DNA of 27,640 bases, taken from positions 1 to 27,640 of the forward strand of contig DAOUQK010000009.1 of the NCBI GenBank assembly GCA_030625695.1, in the 5' to 3' direction. Position numbers and translations under genes: made by a program. The notes beneath the pieces were generated by a model, which was given only the letters and a program-made list of their open reading frames with translations, ran no database searches and was not told the DNA's origin. The stretch comes from Paracoccaceae bacterium (lineage in GTDB: Bacteria; Pseudomonadota; Alphaproteobacteria; Rhodobacterales; Rhodobacteraceae). Shown here piece by piece: positions 1 through 8,469 of the stretch; positions within the stretch are counted from its first letter, which is position 1, and each line of letters begins with the position of its first letter.

Positions 1-1760
1 GAATCCAGCGGCAGGACCGCGTTCTTGTCTTCGATGAAATCACCAAGCTGCGAGTCTTCCTCGTCACCAATCGGCGTCTCAAGCGAAATCGGCTCTTTGG
101 CGATCTTCATCACCTTGCGCACCTTCTCAAGCGGCATTTGCAGCTTTTCGGCCAGTTCTTCCGGCGTCGGCTCGCGTCCAATCTCGTGCAGCATCTGCCG
201 ACCGGTGCGCACCAGCTTGTTGATCGTCTCGATCATATGCACCGGAATACGGATCGTGCGGGCCTGATCGGCAATCGAACGGGTGATCGCCTGACGGATC
301 CACCACGTCGCGTAAGTGGAAAATTTATAGCCGCGGCGATACTCAAACTTGTCCACCGCCTTCATCAGGCCAATGTTACCTTCCTGAATAAGATCAAGGA
401 ATTGCAGGCCACGGTTGGTGTACTTTTTGGCGATCGAAATGACCAATCGCAGGTTCGCTTCGACCATCTCTTTCTTGGCCTGACGCGCCTCTTTCTCGCC
501 CTTCTGAACCTGCTGCACAATGCGGCGAAATTCAGGAATATCCAGGCCGACGTACTGACCAATCTGCGCCATATCGGCCCGCAGCCCCTCGGCCTTTTCG
601 GTCGACTTTTCAATGAACATCTGCCAGCCGCGCCCCGGCTTTTTGCCCATATCCGACAGCCAGTTAGGGTCCAACTCACGACCCCGATAGGCCTCGATAA
701 ATTCGCGCCGGTTGATCCGCGCCTGATCCGCCAGCTTGACCATCGAGCCATCCAGCACCATCACCCGCTTGTTGATGCCGTAAAGCTGGTCGATCAGCGC
801 ATCAATCCGGTTGTTATGCAGATGCAGCCCGTTCACCAGTTCAACAATCTCGGACCGTAACGCCTGATAGACCGCCTCGGCCTTCTTGGAAAACGAACCA
901 TCCTCGTTCAATGTCGCCGAAATCCGGCTGTCCTGCATTTCCGCCAATTGCGAATAATCGCTGGAAATCTGTTCTAGCGTGGTCAGCACCGTCTCTTTCA
1001 GCGCCGCCTCCATCGCCGCCAGCGACATGTTGGCCTGTTCGTCCTCGTCGTCGTCGTCATCTTCTTCTTCGATCGGATTGCCGTCCGCGTCCAATTCCGG
1101 GCTTTTGTCCTCTTCCGGCTTGGGTGTTTCGGTGGTGGCCTCGGTTGTTGCCGTTGCAACCACCGGCTCTTCCACTTCGCCGTCTTCGTTCATCTGATTA
1201 CCAAACGTGGTTTCCAGATCAATTACATCCCGTAACAGGATGTCTTCGCTTAGTAATTCGTCATGCCAGATGGTGATCGCCTGAAACGTCAAAGGGCTTT
1301 CACAAAGCCCGGCAATCATCGTGTTGCGTCCGGCCTCGATCCGCTTGGCGATGGCAATCTCGCCTTCACGGCTTAGCAACTCAACGCTGCCCATCTCGCG
1401 CAGATACATCCGCACCGGATCATCGGTACGGTCAAGTTTCTCGCTGGTGCCACTGCCCAGGATAATCTCGCGCGCGCCAGCAGTTGTGGCAACTTCAGTG
1501 GACCCTTTGGCCTCTTCCTCTTCGGCCTCTTCGCCTTCGATGATGTTGATGCCCATCTCGGACAACATCGACATCACATCCTCAATCTGTTCGGAACTCA
1601 CCTGATCGGGCGGCAGAACCTGATTAAGCTGTTCGTAGGTGATATAGCCCTTCTCGCGCGCATCACCGATCATCTTTTTGACGGCGGCCTGGCTCATATC
1701 CAGGGAAATCTCGGCGTCCGCATTGTCGGGTTTGCGGTCTTCAGTGTCCTTGGCGGCCAT
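1..1760 (-). CDS. rpoD: RNA polymerase primary sigma factor RpoD, 3' end missing
   Basis: Housekeeping sigma-70 factor that directs core RNA polymerase to most promoters. The first 586 codons are visible; the gene runs off the left edge. The ATG follows a good ribosome site (CAGGAG, about 6 nt upstream). Visible parts: an N-terminal region 1.1-like segment (residues about 15-75), a long non-conserved region with a very acidic Glu/Asp run at about residues 230-240, region 2 with the core-binding and -10-reading motifs (NLRLVISIAKKY at about 435, KFSTYATWWIRQAI at about 480), then regions 3.0-3.2. Family members are about 660 residues, so roughly the last 75, including the -35-reading helix-turn-helix, lie outside. 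It is 108 bp downstream of dnaG on the same strand, the usual pairing of the macromolecular synthesis operon; rpsU is not here. Identification is firm. Confidence 0.96.
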   Translation of the reverse strand, partial: MAAKDTEDRKPDNADAEISLDMSQAAVKKMIGDAREKGYITYEQLNQVLPPDQVSSEQIEDVMSMLSEMGINIIEGEEAEEEEAKGSTEVATTAGAREIILGSGTSEKLDRTDDPVRMYLREMGSVELLSREGEIAIAKRIEAGRNTMIAGLCESPLTFQAITIWHDELLSEDILLRDVIDLETTFGNQMNEDGEVEEPVVATATTEATTETPKPEEDKSPELDADGNPIEEEDDDDDEDEQANMSLAAMEAALKETVLTTLEQISSDYSQLAEMQDSRISATLNEDGSFSKKAEAVYQALRSEIVELVNGLHLHNNRIDALIDQLYGINKRVMVLDGSMVKLADQARINRREFIEAYRGRELDPNWLSDMGKKPGRGWQMFIEKSTEKAEGLRADMAQIGQYVGLDIPEFRRIVQQVQKGEKEARQAKKEMVEANLRLVISIAKKYTNRGLQFLDLIQEGNIGLMKAVDKFEYRRGYKFSTYATWWIRQAITRSIADQARTIRIPVHMIETINKLVRTGRQMLHEIGREPTPEELAEKLQMPLEKVRKVMKIAKEPISLETPIGDEEDSQLGDFIEDKNAVLPLD

Positions 1761-1779
1761 GAAATGCTCCTGATAAGGT

Positions 1780-1820
1780 GATTCGCTGAAAACGAATCAT
1801 TAGACGAATCGGGTGATTCG
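1780..1820 (-). promoter_or_regulatory. Cluster of four GATTCG/CGAATC hexamers in the rpoD leader
   Basis: Four copies of one hexamer lie in 41 bp between dnaG and rpoD: GATTCG at 1780-1785, CGAATC at 1793-1798, CGAATC at 1805-1810 and GATTCG at 1815-1820. They can pair as two adjacent small hairpins in the rpoD leader RNA (loops of 7 and 4 nt), or act as paired DNA half-sites. The element ends about 20 nt before the rpoD start. A role in controlling rpoD is inferred from position only. Confidence 0.5.
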
Positions 1821-1836
1821 GCCACCCGTTTACGCG

Positions 1837-1857
1837 GTTTTCTTTACGTTTTCTTTA
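1837..1857 (-). repeat. Short tandem repeat GTTTTCTTTA between dnaG and rpoD
   Basis: The decamer GTTTTCTTTA occurs at 1837-1846 and again at 1848-1857 (TAAAGAAAAC read in the gene direction), just after the dnaG stop codon. It is A/T-rich compared with its surroundings and could contribute to a promoter or RNA-processing region in front of rpoD, but no clear -35/-10 pair is visible. Confidence 0.4.
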
Positions 1858-1868
1858 GCAAAAGTGCA

Positions 1869-3800
1869 TTATTTGCGAGGTTTCGCAAATTTGATCTGTT
1901 CCAGCAACGATTCGAACGTATTCCGCTCGTCACGTTTGATTCGCGCGCCGCTTTTGGTGGTGTCATATTCAGCCTTATCTTCATGCTCACTCCGCACCGC
2001 TTTGTTACGCGCCTCAACCGCCTGCCCCAACCGCCAGGTCATCGACTCATCAGCCACCCCGATCAGTTCTTCGGCAGCTTCGGCAATCTCGGCACTCAGG
2101 CCCCGGTGCGAATCAAGTTTGGCAAGCTCATCACCCAAGGTCATCCGGGCCATTTCGATATTGCCCGGGTTGCGCACGCAAGGCGTAATGGCGACATGGC
2201 GAAGGGCGTGCAGTTTTTCAAGGGCGCCTTCACCCATTTGTTCGGCGATTTTACCGATCAGGGCCTCAGGTTCTTCGGCATGACGCAGGATCAGGTCGCG
2301 CAACTCGGCATGGAACGGATCGGCGCAGATCATCATCTCAAGCCCGGTTTCAAACTCTACAATCACCTGAGGCGTCGCCAGAACACTGGCCAGAATGACC
2401 GCCTCGCGCAGATGGTCCAAACCACCCCCAGCCCCCAACAACGACGTTTTCGTCCCGGCCAAAGGGGCAGACGGTGCTTGTTTACCTTTCCAGGGTGCGC
2501 CTTTTGGCGCTGCCTTGCGGCGGAACAACTGCCACCGCAAGTCTTTGATTTCCTCACCATAATGGCTACGGATAGACGGGTCTTTAATGGTCTTAATCCG
2601 CTCTCGCAGGGCTTTATCCAATGCCGCCTTACGCTCGGGGCTGTCAAAATCCTTACCCTCAACCTCGCGTTGCCACAGCAATTGCACCATCGGACGGGCC
2701 GCATTTATCAAGTCGCGCAAAGCGCCTGCGCCGGAATCCCGGATCAGATCATCCGGGTCCTTGCCTTCGGGCATCATCGCAAACCGCAAGGATTGCCCCG
2801 CCTCCAACAGCGGCAGCGACAGATCAATCAGCCGCAATGCGGCCCGCAAACCTGCTGTGTCGCCATCCAGCGCGATCACCGGCTCGGGTGCGACGCGCCA
2901 CAACATCGCCAGTTGGTTTTCGGTGATTGCGGTGCCAAGTGGTGCCACGGCCCCTTCGAAACCGGCCTCGCACAGGGCGATCACATCCATGTAACCTTCG
3001 ACCACCACCAATGGTTGACCCTTGCCCGCCGCCGTGCGGGCCGGGCCGTGATTATAAAGCGTGCGACCTTTGTCGAACAGGTCAGTTTCCGGTGAATTCA
3101 GGTACTTGGCGTTGTCATTCGGGTCCATCGCCCGCCCGCCAAAGGCAATCGCGCGCCCCCGTGCATCGCGGATCGGAAATATGATGCGGTTGCGAAAGGT
3201 GTCATACGGCTTGCCGCCTTTGGTCGACGGTTTGGCCAGACCTGCACCAAATACCAGCTCGGGTGCTACCCCCTTGGCGCTCAGATGATCCCAAAGCCCC
3301 TGCCAGCCATCCGGGGCAAAGCCAATCTCCCACCGCTCCAACGCTTTGGGTTTAAGACCGCGCCCGGCCAGATAATCCCGAGCCGCCGCACCACCGCCAG
3401 TGTTAAGCTGCAGGCGGAAGAATTGCAGCGCCATATCCATGACCTCAACCAGTCGCGTGCGATGATCGCTTTTTTCCTGCGCTTTGGGGTCTTGCGCAGG
3501 CATTTCCATCCCGGCCTCTTGTGCCAGAATGCCTACCGCCTCGATAAAGCTTACATTCTCGGTCTCGCGGATAAACGAAATCGCATCGCCTTTGGCGTGA
3601 CAGCCAAAGCAGTAATAAAACCCCTTGCGGTCATCCACATGAAATGACGCGGTTTTTTCCTGGTGGAACGGGCATGGCGCCCACATGTCGCCCTTGCCCT
3701 GATTGGATTTCCGGGTGTCCCACATGACTTTGCGCCCGACAACCTGAGACAGGCTGGCGCGGTCACGCAGATCGTCAAGAAAACCAGGAGGCAGGGACAT
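1869..3800 (-). CDS. dnaG: DNA primase DnaG
   Basis: Synthesises the RNA primers for leading- and lagging-strand replication and works with the replicative helicase. The protein has 643 residues, normal for the family. A CHC2 zinc finger lies at the N terminus (C43, H46, C64, C67), followed by the catalytic core and a TOPRIM fold with the metal-binding EGYMD motif (E268) and DGD at 312-314. The C-terminal third is less conserved, as expected for the helicase-interaction domain. The start is supported by the family-typical N terminus MSLPPGFLDDLR, although no clear ribosome site precedes it. It lies 41 bp after the small secreted-protein gene at 3842-4138 and 108 bp before rpoD, all on one strand. 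Identification is firm. Confidence 0.97.
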   Translation of the reverse strand: MSLPPGFLDDLRDRASLSQVVGRKVMWDTRKSNQGKGDMWAPCPFHQEKTASFHVDDRKGFYYCFGCHAKGDAISFIRETENVSFIEAVGILAQEAGMEMPAQDPKAQEKSDHRTRLVEVMDMALQFFRLQLNTGGGAAARDYLAGRGLKPKALERWEIGFAPDGWQGLWDHLSAKGVAPELVFGAGLAKPSTKGGKPYDTFRNRIIFPIRDARGRAIAFGGRAMDPNDNAKYLNSPETDLFDKGRTLYNHGPARTAAGKGQPLVVVEGYMDVIALCEAGFEGAVAPLGTAITENQLAMLWRVAPEPVIALDGDTAGLRAALRLIDLSLPLLEAGQSLRFAMMPEGKDPDDLIRDSGAGALRDLINAARPMVQLLWQREVEGKDFDSPERKAALDKALRERIKTIKDPSIRSHYGEEIKDLRWQLFRRKAAPKGAPWKGKQAPSAPLAGTKTSLLGAGGGLDHLREAVILASVLATPQVIVEFETGLEMMICADPFHAELRDLILRHAEEPEALIGKIAEQMGEGALEKLHALRHVAITPCVRNPGNIEMARMTLGDELAKLDSHRGLSAEIAEAAEELIGVADESMTWRLGQAVEARNKAVRSEHEDKAEYDTTKSGARIKRDERNTFESLLEQIKFAKPRK

Positions 3801-3841
3801 GAAGCATTATCGCGGTAGTTGGTGGGAACTGTCCAGCCTTG

Positions 3842-4138
3842 TTACTGCTGCAAACACAGCTCACTCCAGGCCGCTGACAGGTCTTCATTACGCACCACCC
3901 GGCGTTTCATTTCATAAACCCAAGGCACCATATGCGGGATTGCTGCGTTGTAATTCTCGGGCCAGTCCGGGTTGGTCGCAGCAATCGCTGCCGGAACATC
4001 GCGTTCCTTTACCCGGTCCAGACGGGCAACTTGAATGGCTGCAACCACCTGCGCCTGATAGGCACAGCTTTGTTCGAGAGTGTCGGCGGCAAAACCGGGC
4101 GAGGCCAGAAGGCTGGCGAAAAGGGCAATACGGATCAT
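3842..4138 (-). CDS. Small secreted protein of unknown function
   Basis: Not recognised as a named family. The 98-residue product begins with a signal peptide (MIRIALFASLLASPGFAA, probable cleavage after the AxA-like FAA), so the mature protein of about 80 residues should be periplasmic. It has two cysteines (C25 and C95), near the two ends of the mature chain, that could form one disulfide, and it is rich in Trp/Tyr near PDWPENYN and MVPWVYEMKRR. The start is supported by GGAG 8 nt upstream of the ATG. It follows soxG by 36 bp and precedes dnaG by 41 bp on the same strand, so it may be transcribed with either. The context does not reveal its role. Confidence 0.75.
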   Translation of the reverse strand: MIRIALFASLLASPGFAADTLEQSCAYQAQVVAAIQVARLDRVKERDVPAAIAATNPDWPENYNAAIPHMVPWVYEMKRRVVRNEDLSAAWSELCLQQ

Positions 4139-4174
4139 TCAAGGGCTCCGGAATCAGTTGGTTTGGCGGTTATA

Positions 4175-4720
4175 TTACCCCCGCGCGGCCACAGCTTCCA
4201 TGGCCGTTTTCAGATCATGCACCAAAGTTCGCGCCATGGATCGGAACACCATGATCTGAAACGATTTATCGCCCACCTTGGTCAACGATACCAGCATATG
4301 TGCCAGTTCAGTGCGCGCCGTGTGGCCGCGTTTAAACACTGAAGGGCGCAAATCCAGCGGCATAAGACGCGCCAGTACATCCGCGGCCCCGGCCCCCTCA
4401 AGACGGACAACCGCCCAGGCATCGGATTGATCTGTAAGGGCTGCATACGCGCCCAGCCCGGCATCAGGTTCGGGACCGATCAACAACGCCTGCCCTTGCG
4501 AAAACCAGATCGCACGCGCGCCCGCCTTGCCTGTGCTGCGTCCCGGCGCAGGAAACGCCAGCCCATGCGCCGCTTTCATAATGGCTGACAGGTCTTTTTC
4601 ACGGGATTTATGCGGCGAAATCGATGTGATCGCCACAAAGGGTTCTTCCGTCACCGTCAGGTTGCCAATTGTTACCGGCAAAAGCCCCTCGCAAGGTGAA
4701 ATCGCGCTCAGTTCAACCAC
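4175..4720 (-). CDS. soxG: Sarcosine oxidase gamma subunit SoxG
   Basis: Gamma subunit of heterotetrameric sarcosine oxidase, a cytoplasmic enzyme that demethylates sarcosine oxidatively; gamma has a structural role at the folate-domain side. I place the start at a GTG (position 4720) because AAAGGAGG lies 8 nt upstream and the family's N terminus fits VVELSAISPCEG; a longer ATG version from 4780 would only re-read the end of soxA. The resulting 181 residues match the usual gamma size. Motif-like parts include FKRGHTARTELAHM and the C-terminal FRSMARTLVHDLKTAM. It overlaps soxA by 8 bp, which implies translational coupling. Identification comes from sequence style and position directly after soxA. 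Confidence 0.9.
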   Translation of the reverse strand: MVELSAISPCEGLLPVTIGNLTVTEEPFVAITSISPHKSREKDLSAIMKAAHGLAFPAPGRSTGKAGARAIWFSQGQALLIGPEPDAGLGAYAALTDQSDAWAVVRLEGAGAADVLARLMPLDLRPSVFKRGHTARTELAHMLVSLTKVGDKSFQIMVFRSMARTLVHDLKTAMEAVAARG

Positions 4721-7640
4721 GTGCCCGCCCTCCTTTGGGATCAAAGAACACCGGGTCGACCACTTCGCACAGGGTTTCAAGCCCGCGCAGATGGTCCACC
4801 ATGCGGATCACTTCGCCGTGCCGCGCCGGTCCGTTTCTCAGGAACCCAAGCCCGATCATATGGCCCAAAGTCGGCGAAAAGGCGACCGAGGTGACATAGC
4901 CCTGATCATTGACCCGGACGGCTTCATCATCACGCCCGAACAAATGCGCGCCTGCACTAAGTTGCTTGACCACACCGCTTGGCTTTAACCCCACCATCTG
5001 ATCGCGGTTTTGATCGATCAGACCGGGTCGCTCTGACATGGTTTTACCAATGCAATCTTTCTTGGCCGACACCATCCGCCCCATACCAATATCAAACGGC
5101 GTCACCCGCCCGTGGATTTCCGCATGGGTAATCAGCCCCTTTTCAATCCGCAGCACATTCAGCGCCTCCATACCATACGGCCCGCCGCCCATGGCTTCGG
5201 CGCGTTCCAGCAGCAGCCGGAATAAAGCACCGCCATACCGCGCCGGGATCGCCAGCTCATACGCATGTTCACCCGAAAACGATATCCGAAACAGCCGTGC
5301 CTCGACTCCCAGCACCCGCACCTGACCACAGGCCATGAACGGCCAGTCATCCGGGTTCAGGGGCGTATCCAGCAACCCATCCAGCAATTCCCGCGACTTT
5401 GGCCCGGCCACGGCAAACTGTGCCCATTGTTCCGTGACCGAAATCATCGACACATCCAGATGCGGCATCAGCCCTTGATGCGCGAATTCCAGATGGCGCA
5501 TCACCTCGCCGGCCGCGGCGGTGGTTGTGGTCATCAGATAATGATGTTCCCCCAACCGCGCCGTGGTGCCGTCATCCATCACATACCCGTCTTCGCGCAG
5601 CATCAGACCATAGCGGACCTTGCCAACCTTGAGGGTGGAAAACATGCCGGTATAAACAAAATCCAGCAACGCCGCCGCACCCGGTCCCTGAATGTCGATC
5701 TTGCCCAAGGTCGACACATCACAGATGCCAACCGCCGCGCGCACCATGTTCACTTCCCGGTCACAGGATTCGCGCCAATGGGTTTCGCCCGTATTCGGAA
5801 AATAGCTGGGCCGATACCAAAGCCCCGCTTCGATCATCGGTGCATTTCGCTCAACCGTTGCGCGATGCGAGGTGACGAACCGTTCGGGCGCAAAGCCTTT
5901 GCCCTGCCCGGATGACCCCATGGCGGCAATGGATACCGGCGAATACGGCGGGCGAAACGTAGTCGTCCCGGTTTCGGGAATATCCCGCCCGGTGGCATCA
6001 GCTAAAACAGCCAGGGCGTTGACGTTTGAATTCTTGCCCTGGTCGGTGGCCATGCCTTGGGTGGTATACCGCTTCATATGCTCAACCGAACGAAAATTCT
6101 CGCGAGCCGCCTGATTGACATCTTTCACCGTCACATCGTTCTGAAAATCAAGCCAGGCCCGGCCTTTGCCCGGCACCGTCCACAAAGGCGTCAGGTGGAA
6201 CACCGTATCTTCCGCCTGCGGCAAATCAACAGTTGGGGCTTTAATGCCCAGCGCTTCCAGCGCGAGGCCCGCAGCATCAATCCCATCCTTCAGACATCCG
6301 ATGGTGGAAAACATCCCATTACATGCCCCGGCAGCCTGCAACCCCGGCACCATATCCGGCACCGGCACAAAACTGGCGATATCCTGCCGCCATTCCGGAC
6401 GGCCATTCATATGGCAGGTCAGGTGCAAGGATGGGTTCCAACCGCCCGATACAGCCAGGCAATCAACCTGCAACCGTTCCTCGCCACTGACGGAACGCAC
6501 GGTGATGCTCTCCAGCCCCTTACGTCCCGAACTATCACAGACCTGCGCACCACGCCGGACCTCAAACGCGTCCGACAAAGGCGCGTCATGGCGCGAGTCG
6601 ATCACTGCCGCCACATGCACGCCTGCGTTAACCAGATCATGAGCAGTCCGATGCGCACCATCATTATTGCAAAACACCGCCACCGACCTGCCGGGGCTGA
6701 CGCCCCACCGGTTCAGATAAGTCCGTACAGCCCCCGCCGTCATGATCCCGGGTCGGTCATTATTGGCAAACGCTACGGGGCGCTCAAGCGCGCCCGCCGC
6801 CAGCACCGACCGCTTTGCGACGATCTTCCAGAACGCTTCACGGGGGGCGCCGTTGCGTGGCGTATGCGCAGATACCAGCTCCAACGCGCCATAAGTGCCC
6901 TGGTCATAGGCCCCGGTCACGGTGGTACGCGGCATCAGGCGGACATTGTCCATATCGCGCAATTCATCCAGAACTGCATCGACCCAGATGTGCCCCGGTT
7001 GCCCGTCCACCAGATGCGTCTCGGCCAGCAACCGCCCGCCCATCCGGGCATCTTCATCGGCCAGAATAACATCCGCGCCTGCCCGCCCAGCCCTTAACGC
7101 CGCTATCAAACCGGCAGGCCCCGCACCAATCACCAACAGATCGCAATGGGCCCAGACGGTCTCATACCGATCGGTATTCGCCTCACCTGACAATGCCCCC
7201 AATCCGGCAGCGCGCCGGATTATCGGCTCATACACGCGCTCCCAAAACGCGCGGGGCCACATAAACGTCTTGTAATAAAATCCGGCACTCAAAAATAGTG
7301 CCGCAAAGTCATTCACCGCCATCAGATCAAACCCCGGCGACGGCCAACAGTTCTGCGACCGCGCCTGCAACCCCGGATAAATCTCTTGCACTGTCGCGCG
7401 CACATTCGGCTCTTGCGTCGCACCGGTGCCAATCGTCACCAAGGCATTCGGTTCCTCACTCCCGGAACTCAGCACGCCACGCGGACGGTGATATTTGAAC
7501 GACCGCCCCAGCAGGCGCACATCATTGGCCAATAGGGCCGACGCTAAAGTATCGCCCTCGACCCCGGTATAATGCACCCCGTCAAAAGTGAACGTGACCG
7601 TCTTGGCCCGGTCCAGCAATCCCTGCCCTGCAACTCTCAT
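4713..7640 (-). CDS. soxA: Sarcosine oxidase alpha subunit SoxA
   Basis: Large subunit of heterotetrameric sarcosine oxidase; it binds NAD+ and tetrahydrofolate and passes the formaldehyde-level carbon to THF to form methylene-THF. The protein has 975 residues, close to the roughly 970-1000 usual. In order: an N-terminal ferredoxin-like domain (residues 1-95), a nucleotide-binding domain with GAGPAG at 172-177, a second part of the disulfide-reductase-like fold, and a C-terminal aminomethyltransferase (GcvT-like) domain from about residue 590 (WRESCDREVNMVRAAVGICD onward). The start overlaps the soxD stop as ATGA, and the end overlaps soxG, so the three are tightly coupled. No frameshift or missing motif was seen. 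Confidence 0.96.
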   Translation of the reverse strand: MRVAGQGLLDRAKTVTFTFDGVHYTGVEGDTLASALLANDVRLLGRSFKYHRPRGVLSSGSEEPNALVTIGTGATQEPNVRATVQEIYPGLQARSQNCWPSPGFDLMAVNDFAALFLSAGFYYKTFMWPRAFWERVYEPIIRRAAGLGALSGEANTDRYETVWAHCDLLVIGAGPAGLIAALRAGRAGADVILADEDARMGGRLLAETHLVDGQPGHIWVDAVLDELRDMDNVRLMPRTTVTGAYDQGTYGALELVSAHTPRNGAPREAFWKIVAKRSVLAAGALERPVAFANNDRPGIMTAGAVRTYLNRWGVSPGRSVAVFCNNDGAHRTAHDLVNAGVHVAAVIDSRHDAPLSDAFEVRRGAQVCDSSGRKGLESITVRSVSGEERLQVDCLAVSGGWNPSLHLTCHMNGRPEWRQDIASFVPVPDMVPGLQAAGACNGMFSTIGCLKDGIDAAGLALEALGIKAPTVDLPQAEDTVFHLTPLWTVPGKGRAWLDFQNDVTVKDVNQAARENFRSVEHMKRYTTQGMATDQGKNSNVNALAVLADATGRDIPETGTTTFRPPYSPVSIAAMGSSGQGKGFAPERFVTSHRATVERNAPMIEAGLWYRPSYFPNTGETHWRESCDREVNMVRAAVGICDVSTLGKIDIQGPGAAALLDFVYTGMFSTLKVGKVRYGLMLREDGYVMDDGTTARLGEHHYLMTTTTAAAGEVMRHLEFAHQGLMPHLDVSMISVTEQWAQFAVAGPKSRELLDGLLDTPLNPDDWPFMACGQVRVLGVEARLFRISFSGEHAYELAIPARYGGALFRLLLERAEAMGGGPYGMEALNVLRIEKGLITHAEIHGRVTPFDIGMGRMVSAKKDCIGKTMSERPGLIDQNRDQMVGLKPSGVVKQLSAGAHLFGRDDEAVRVNDQGYVTSVAFSPTLGHMIGLGFLRNGPARHGEVIRMVDHLRGLETLCEVVDPVFFDPKGGRARG

Positions 7641-7909
7641 GACGCCACCAAAGCCTGCTGCGAGGCCAATTCAGCCCCCACCATCTCATGCGTGCCCGTG
7701 TCTCTTGTCACCACCAGCCACGCCAAACACCCGGCCTCGTGATACCAAAGCTCGCGCGTCTCGCCGCAGGGGTTATCGCGCAAATGCAAATAGGCATCCC
7801 ACACCTCAGGCCCCGCTCCCGGGTCAGGCCGCGCAAGCGCCACCGCAGCCCCTTTATAATAAAACTCGCGCCGATCCCGCTCGCCACACAAGGGACATCT
7901 GATCCTCAT
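7637..7909 (-). CDS. soxD: Sarcosine oxidase delta subunit SoxD
   Basis: Small zinc-binding subunit of heterotetrameric sarcosine oxidase. The 90-residue protein shows the family's zinc site: C5 and C8 in CPLCGERDRREF, then H57 and C61 in the segment WYHEAGCLAW. These match in spacing the Cys-Cys-His-Cys set described for characterised delta subunits. Its stop overlaps the soxA start by 4 bp. The upstream secreted-protein gene ends 51 bp before it. Delta is thought to help hold the tetramer together on the alpha subunit; there is no sign of truncation. Confidence 0.94.
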   Translation of the reverse strand: MRIRCPLCGERDRREFYYKGAAVALARPDPGAGPEVWDAYLHLRDNPCGETRELWYHEAGCLAWLVVTRDTGTHEMVGAELASQQALVAS

Positions 7910-7960
7910 CGCACCACTCTCCCCTTCATCTCGCTAAAAAAACTCAAAATCCCGGCCCTC

Positions 7961-8458
7961 TCAAAAAGCGCGGTCGCAAATGGCCTGGCTTACCCTATTC
8001 ATGCGGTAACTGACCGATTGTCCGGGCTTTTCAATAATATTGACCGCCCCGCCACATTCATCCGCGTCCCCGACCCACAAGGTATCAGTCCGAAACGTCA
8101 GGCCCGTATTGTCTTGTCTGGTGACTTCCATCCGCCCGGCATCACATTCCACGGCGCAAATATTGCGCCCGCCATCCGACCAGCACAGCAGAAACTGCCG
8201 AAAACTCTGTCCCCCATGGCCAGTAATTGCCACATACCCCTGATTGGCAGTTGTGACCAGCATTTCGGCCACCTTGGCCCCACCTTCCTGTTGATGGATA
8301 TCCAGCACCATGCGTTTGACAATCTGCGCCGGTTGCCCCGCCAGATGGGCGTCTGAATATACCCTCTCAAAACACCCGACTCCCGGCCCGTCAGCTCGGG
8401 CTTGCGTAGCCACCGCAACCACCAGCGCCGCAATTACCCCACTCAAATGCTTCATCAT
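7961..8458 (-). CDS. Secreted cysteine-containing protein of unknown function inside the sox cluster
   Basis: Not a known sarcosine oxidase subunit. The 165-residue product has a signal peptide (MMKHLSGVIAALVVAVATQARA, AxA cleavage), so the mature part of about 143 residues should be periplasmic. That part has six cysteines, which fits disulfide bonding outside the cytoplasm. No catalytic motif is recognised; C-terminal half is rich in short beta-like segments (GRMEVTRQDNTGLTFRTDTL). It lies 11 bp after soxB and 51 bp before soxD on the same strand, so it is almost certainly co-transcribed with them. A role linked to substrate uptake or the cell envelope is possible but not shown by the sequence. 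Confidence 0.8.
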   Translation of the reverse strand: MMKHLSGVIAALVVAVATQARADGPGVGCFERVYSDAHLAGQPAQIVKRMVLDIHQQEGGAKVAEMLVTTANQGYVAITGHGGQSFRQFLLCWSDGGRNICAVECDAGRMEVTRQDNTGLTFRTDTLWVGDADECGGAVNIIEKPGQSVSYRMNRVSQAICDRAF

Positions 8459-8469
8459 CTCGCCCCCAC

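Noticed and set aside
1983..3095. 370-residue reading frame opposite dnaG
   Set aside because: It lies wholly inside dnaG on the other strand, its protein is rich in Gln/His/Arg/Pro as expected from antisense GC-rich codons, and no domain or ribosome site was seen.
6057..7097. 346-residue reading frame opposite soxA
   Set aside because: Antisense shadow of an intact, well-conserved gene; composition is biased and no motif is recognisable.
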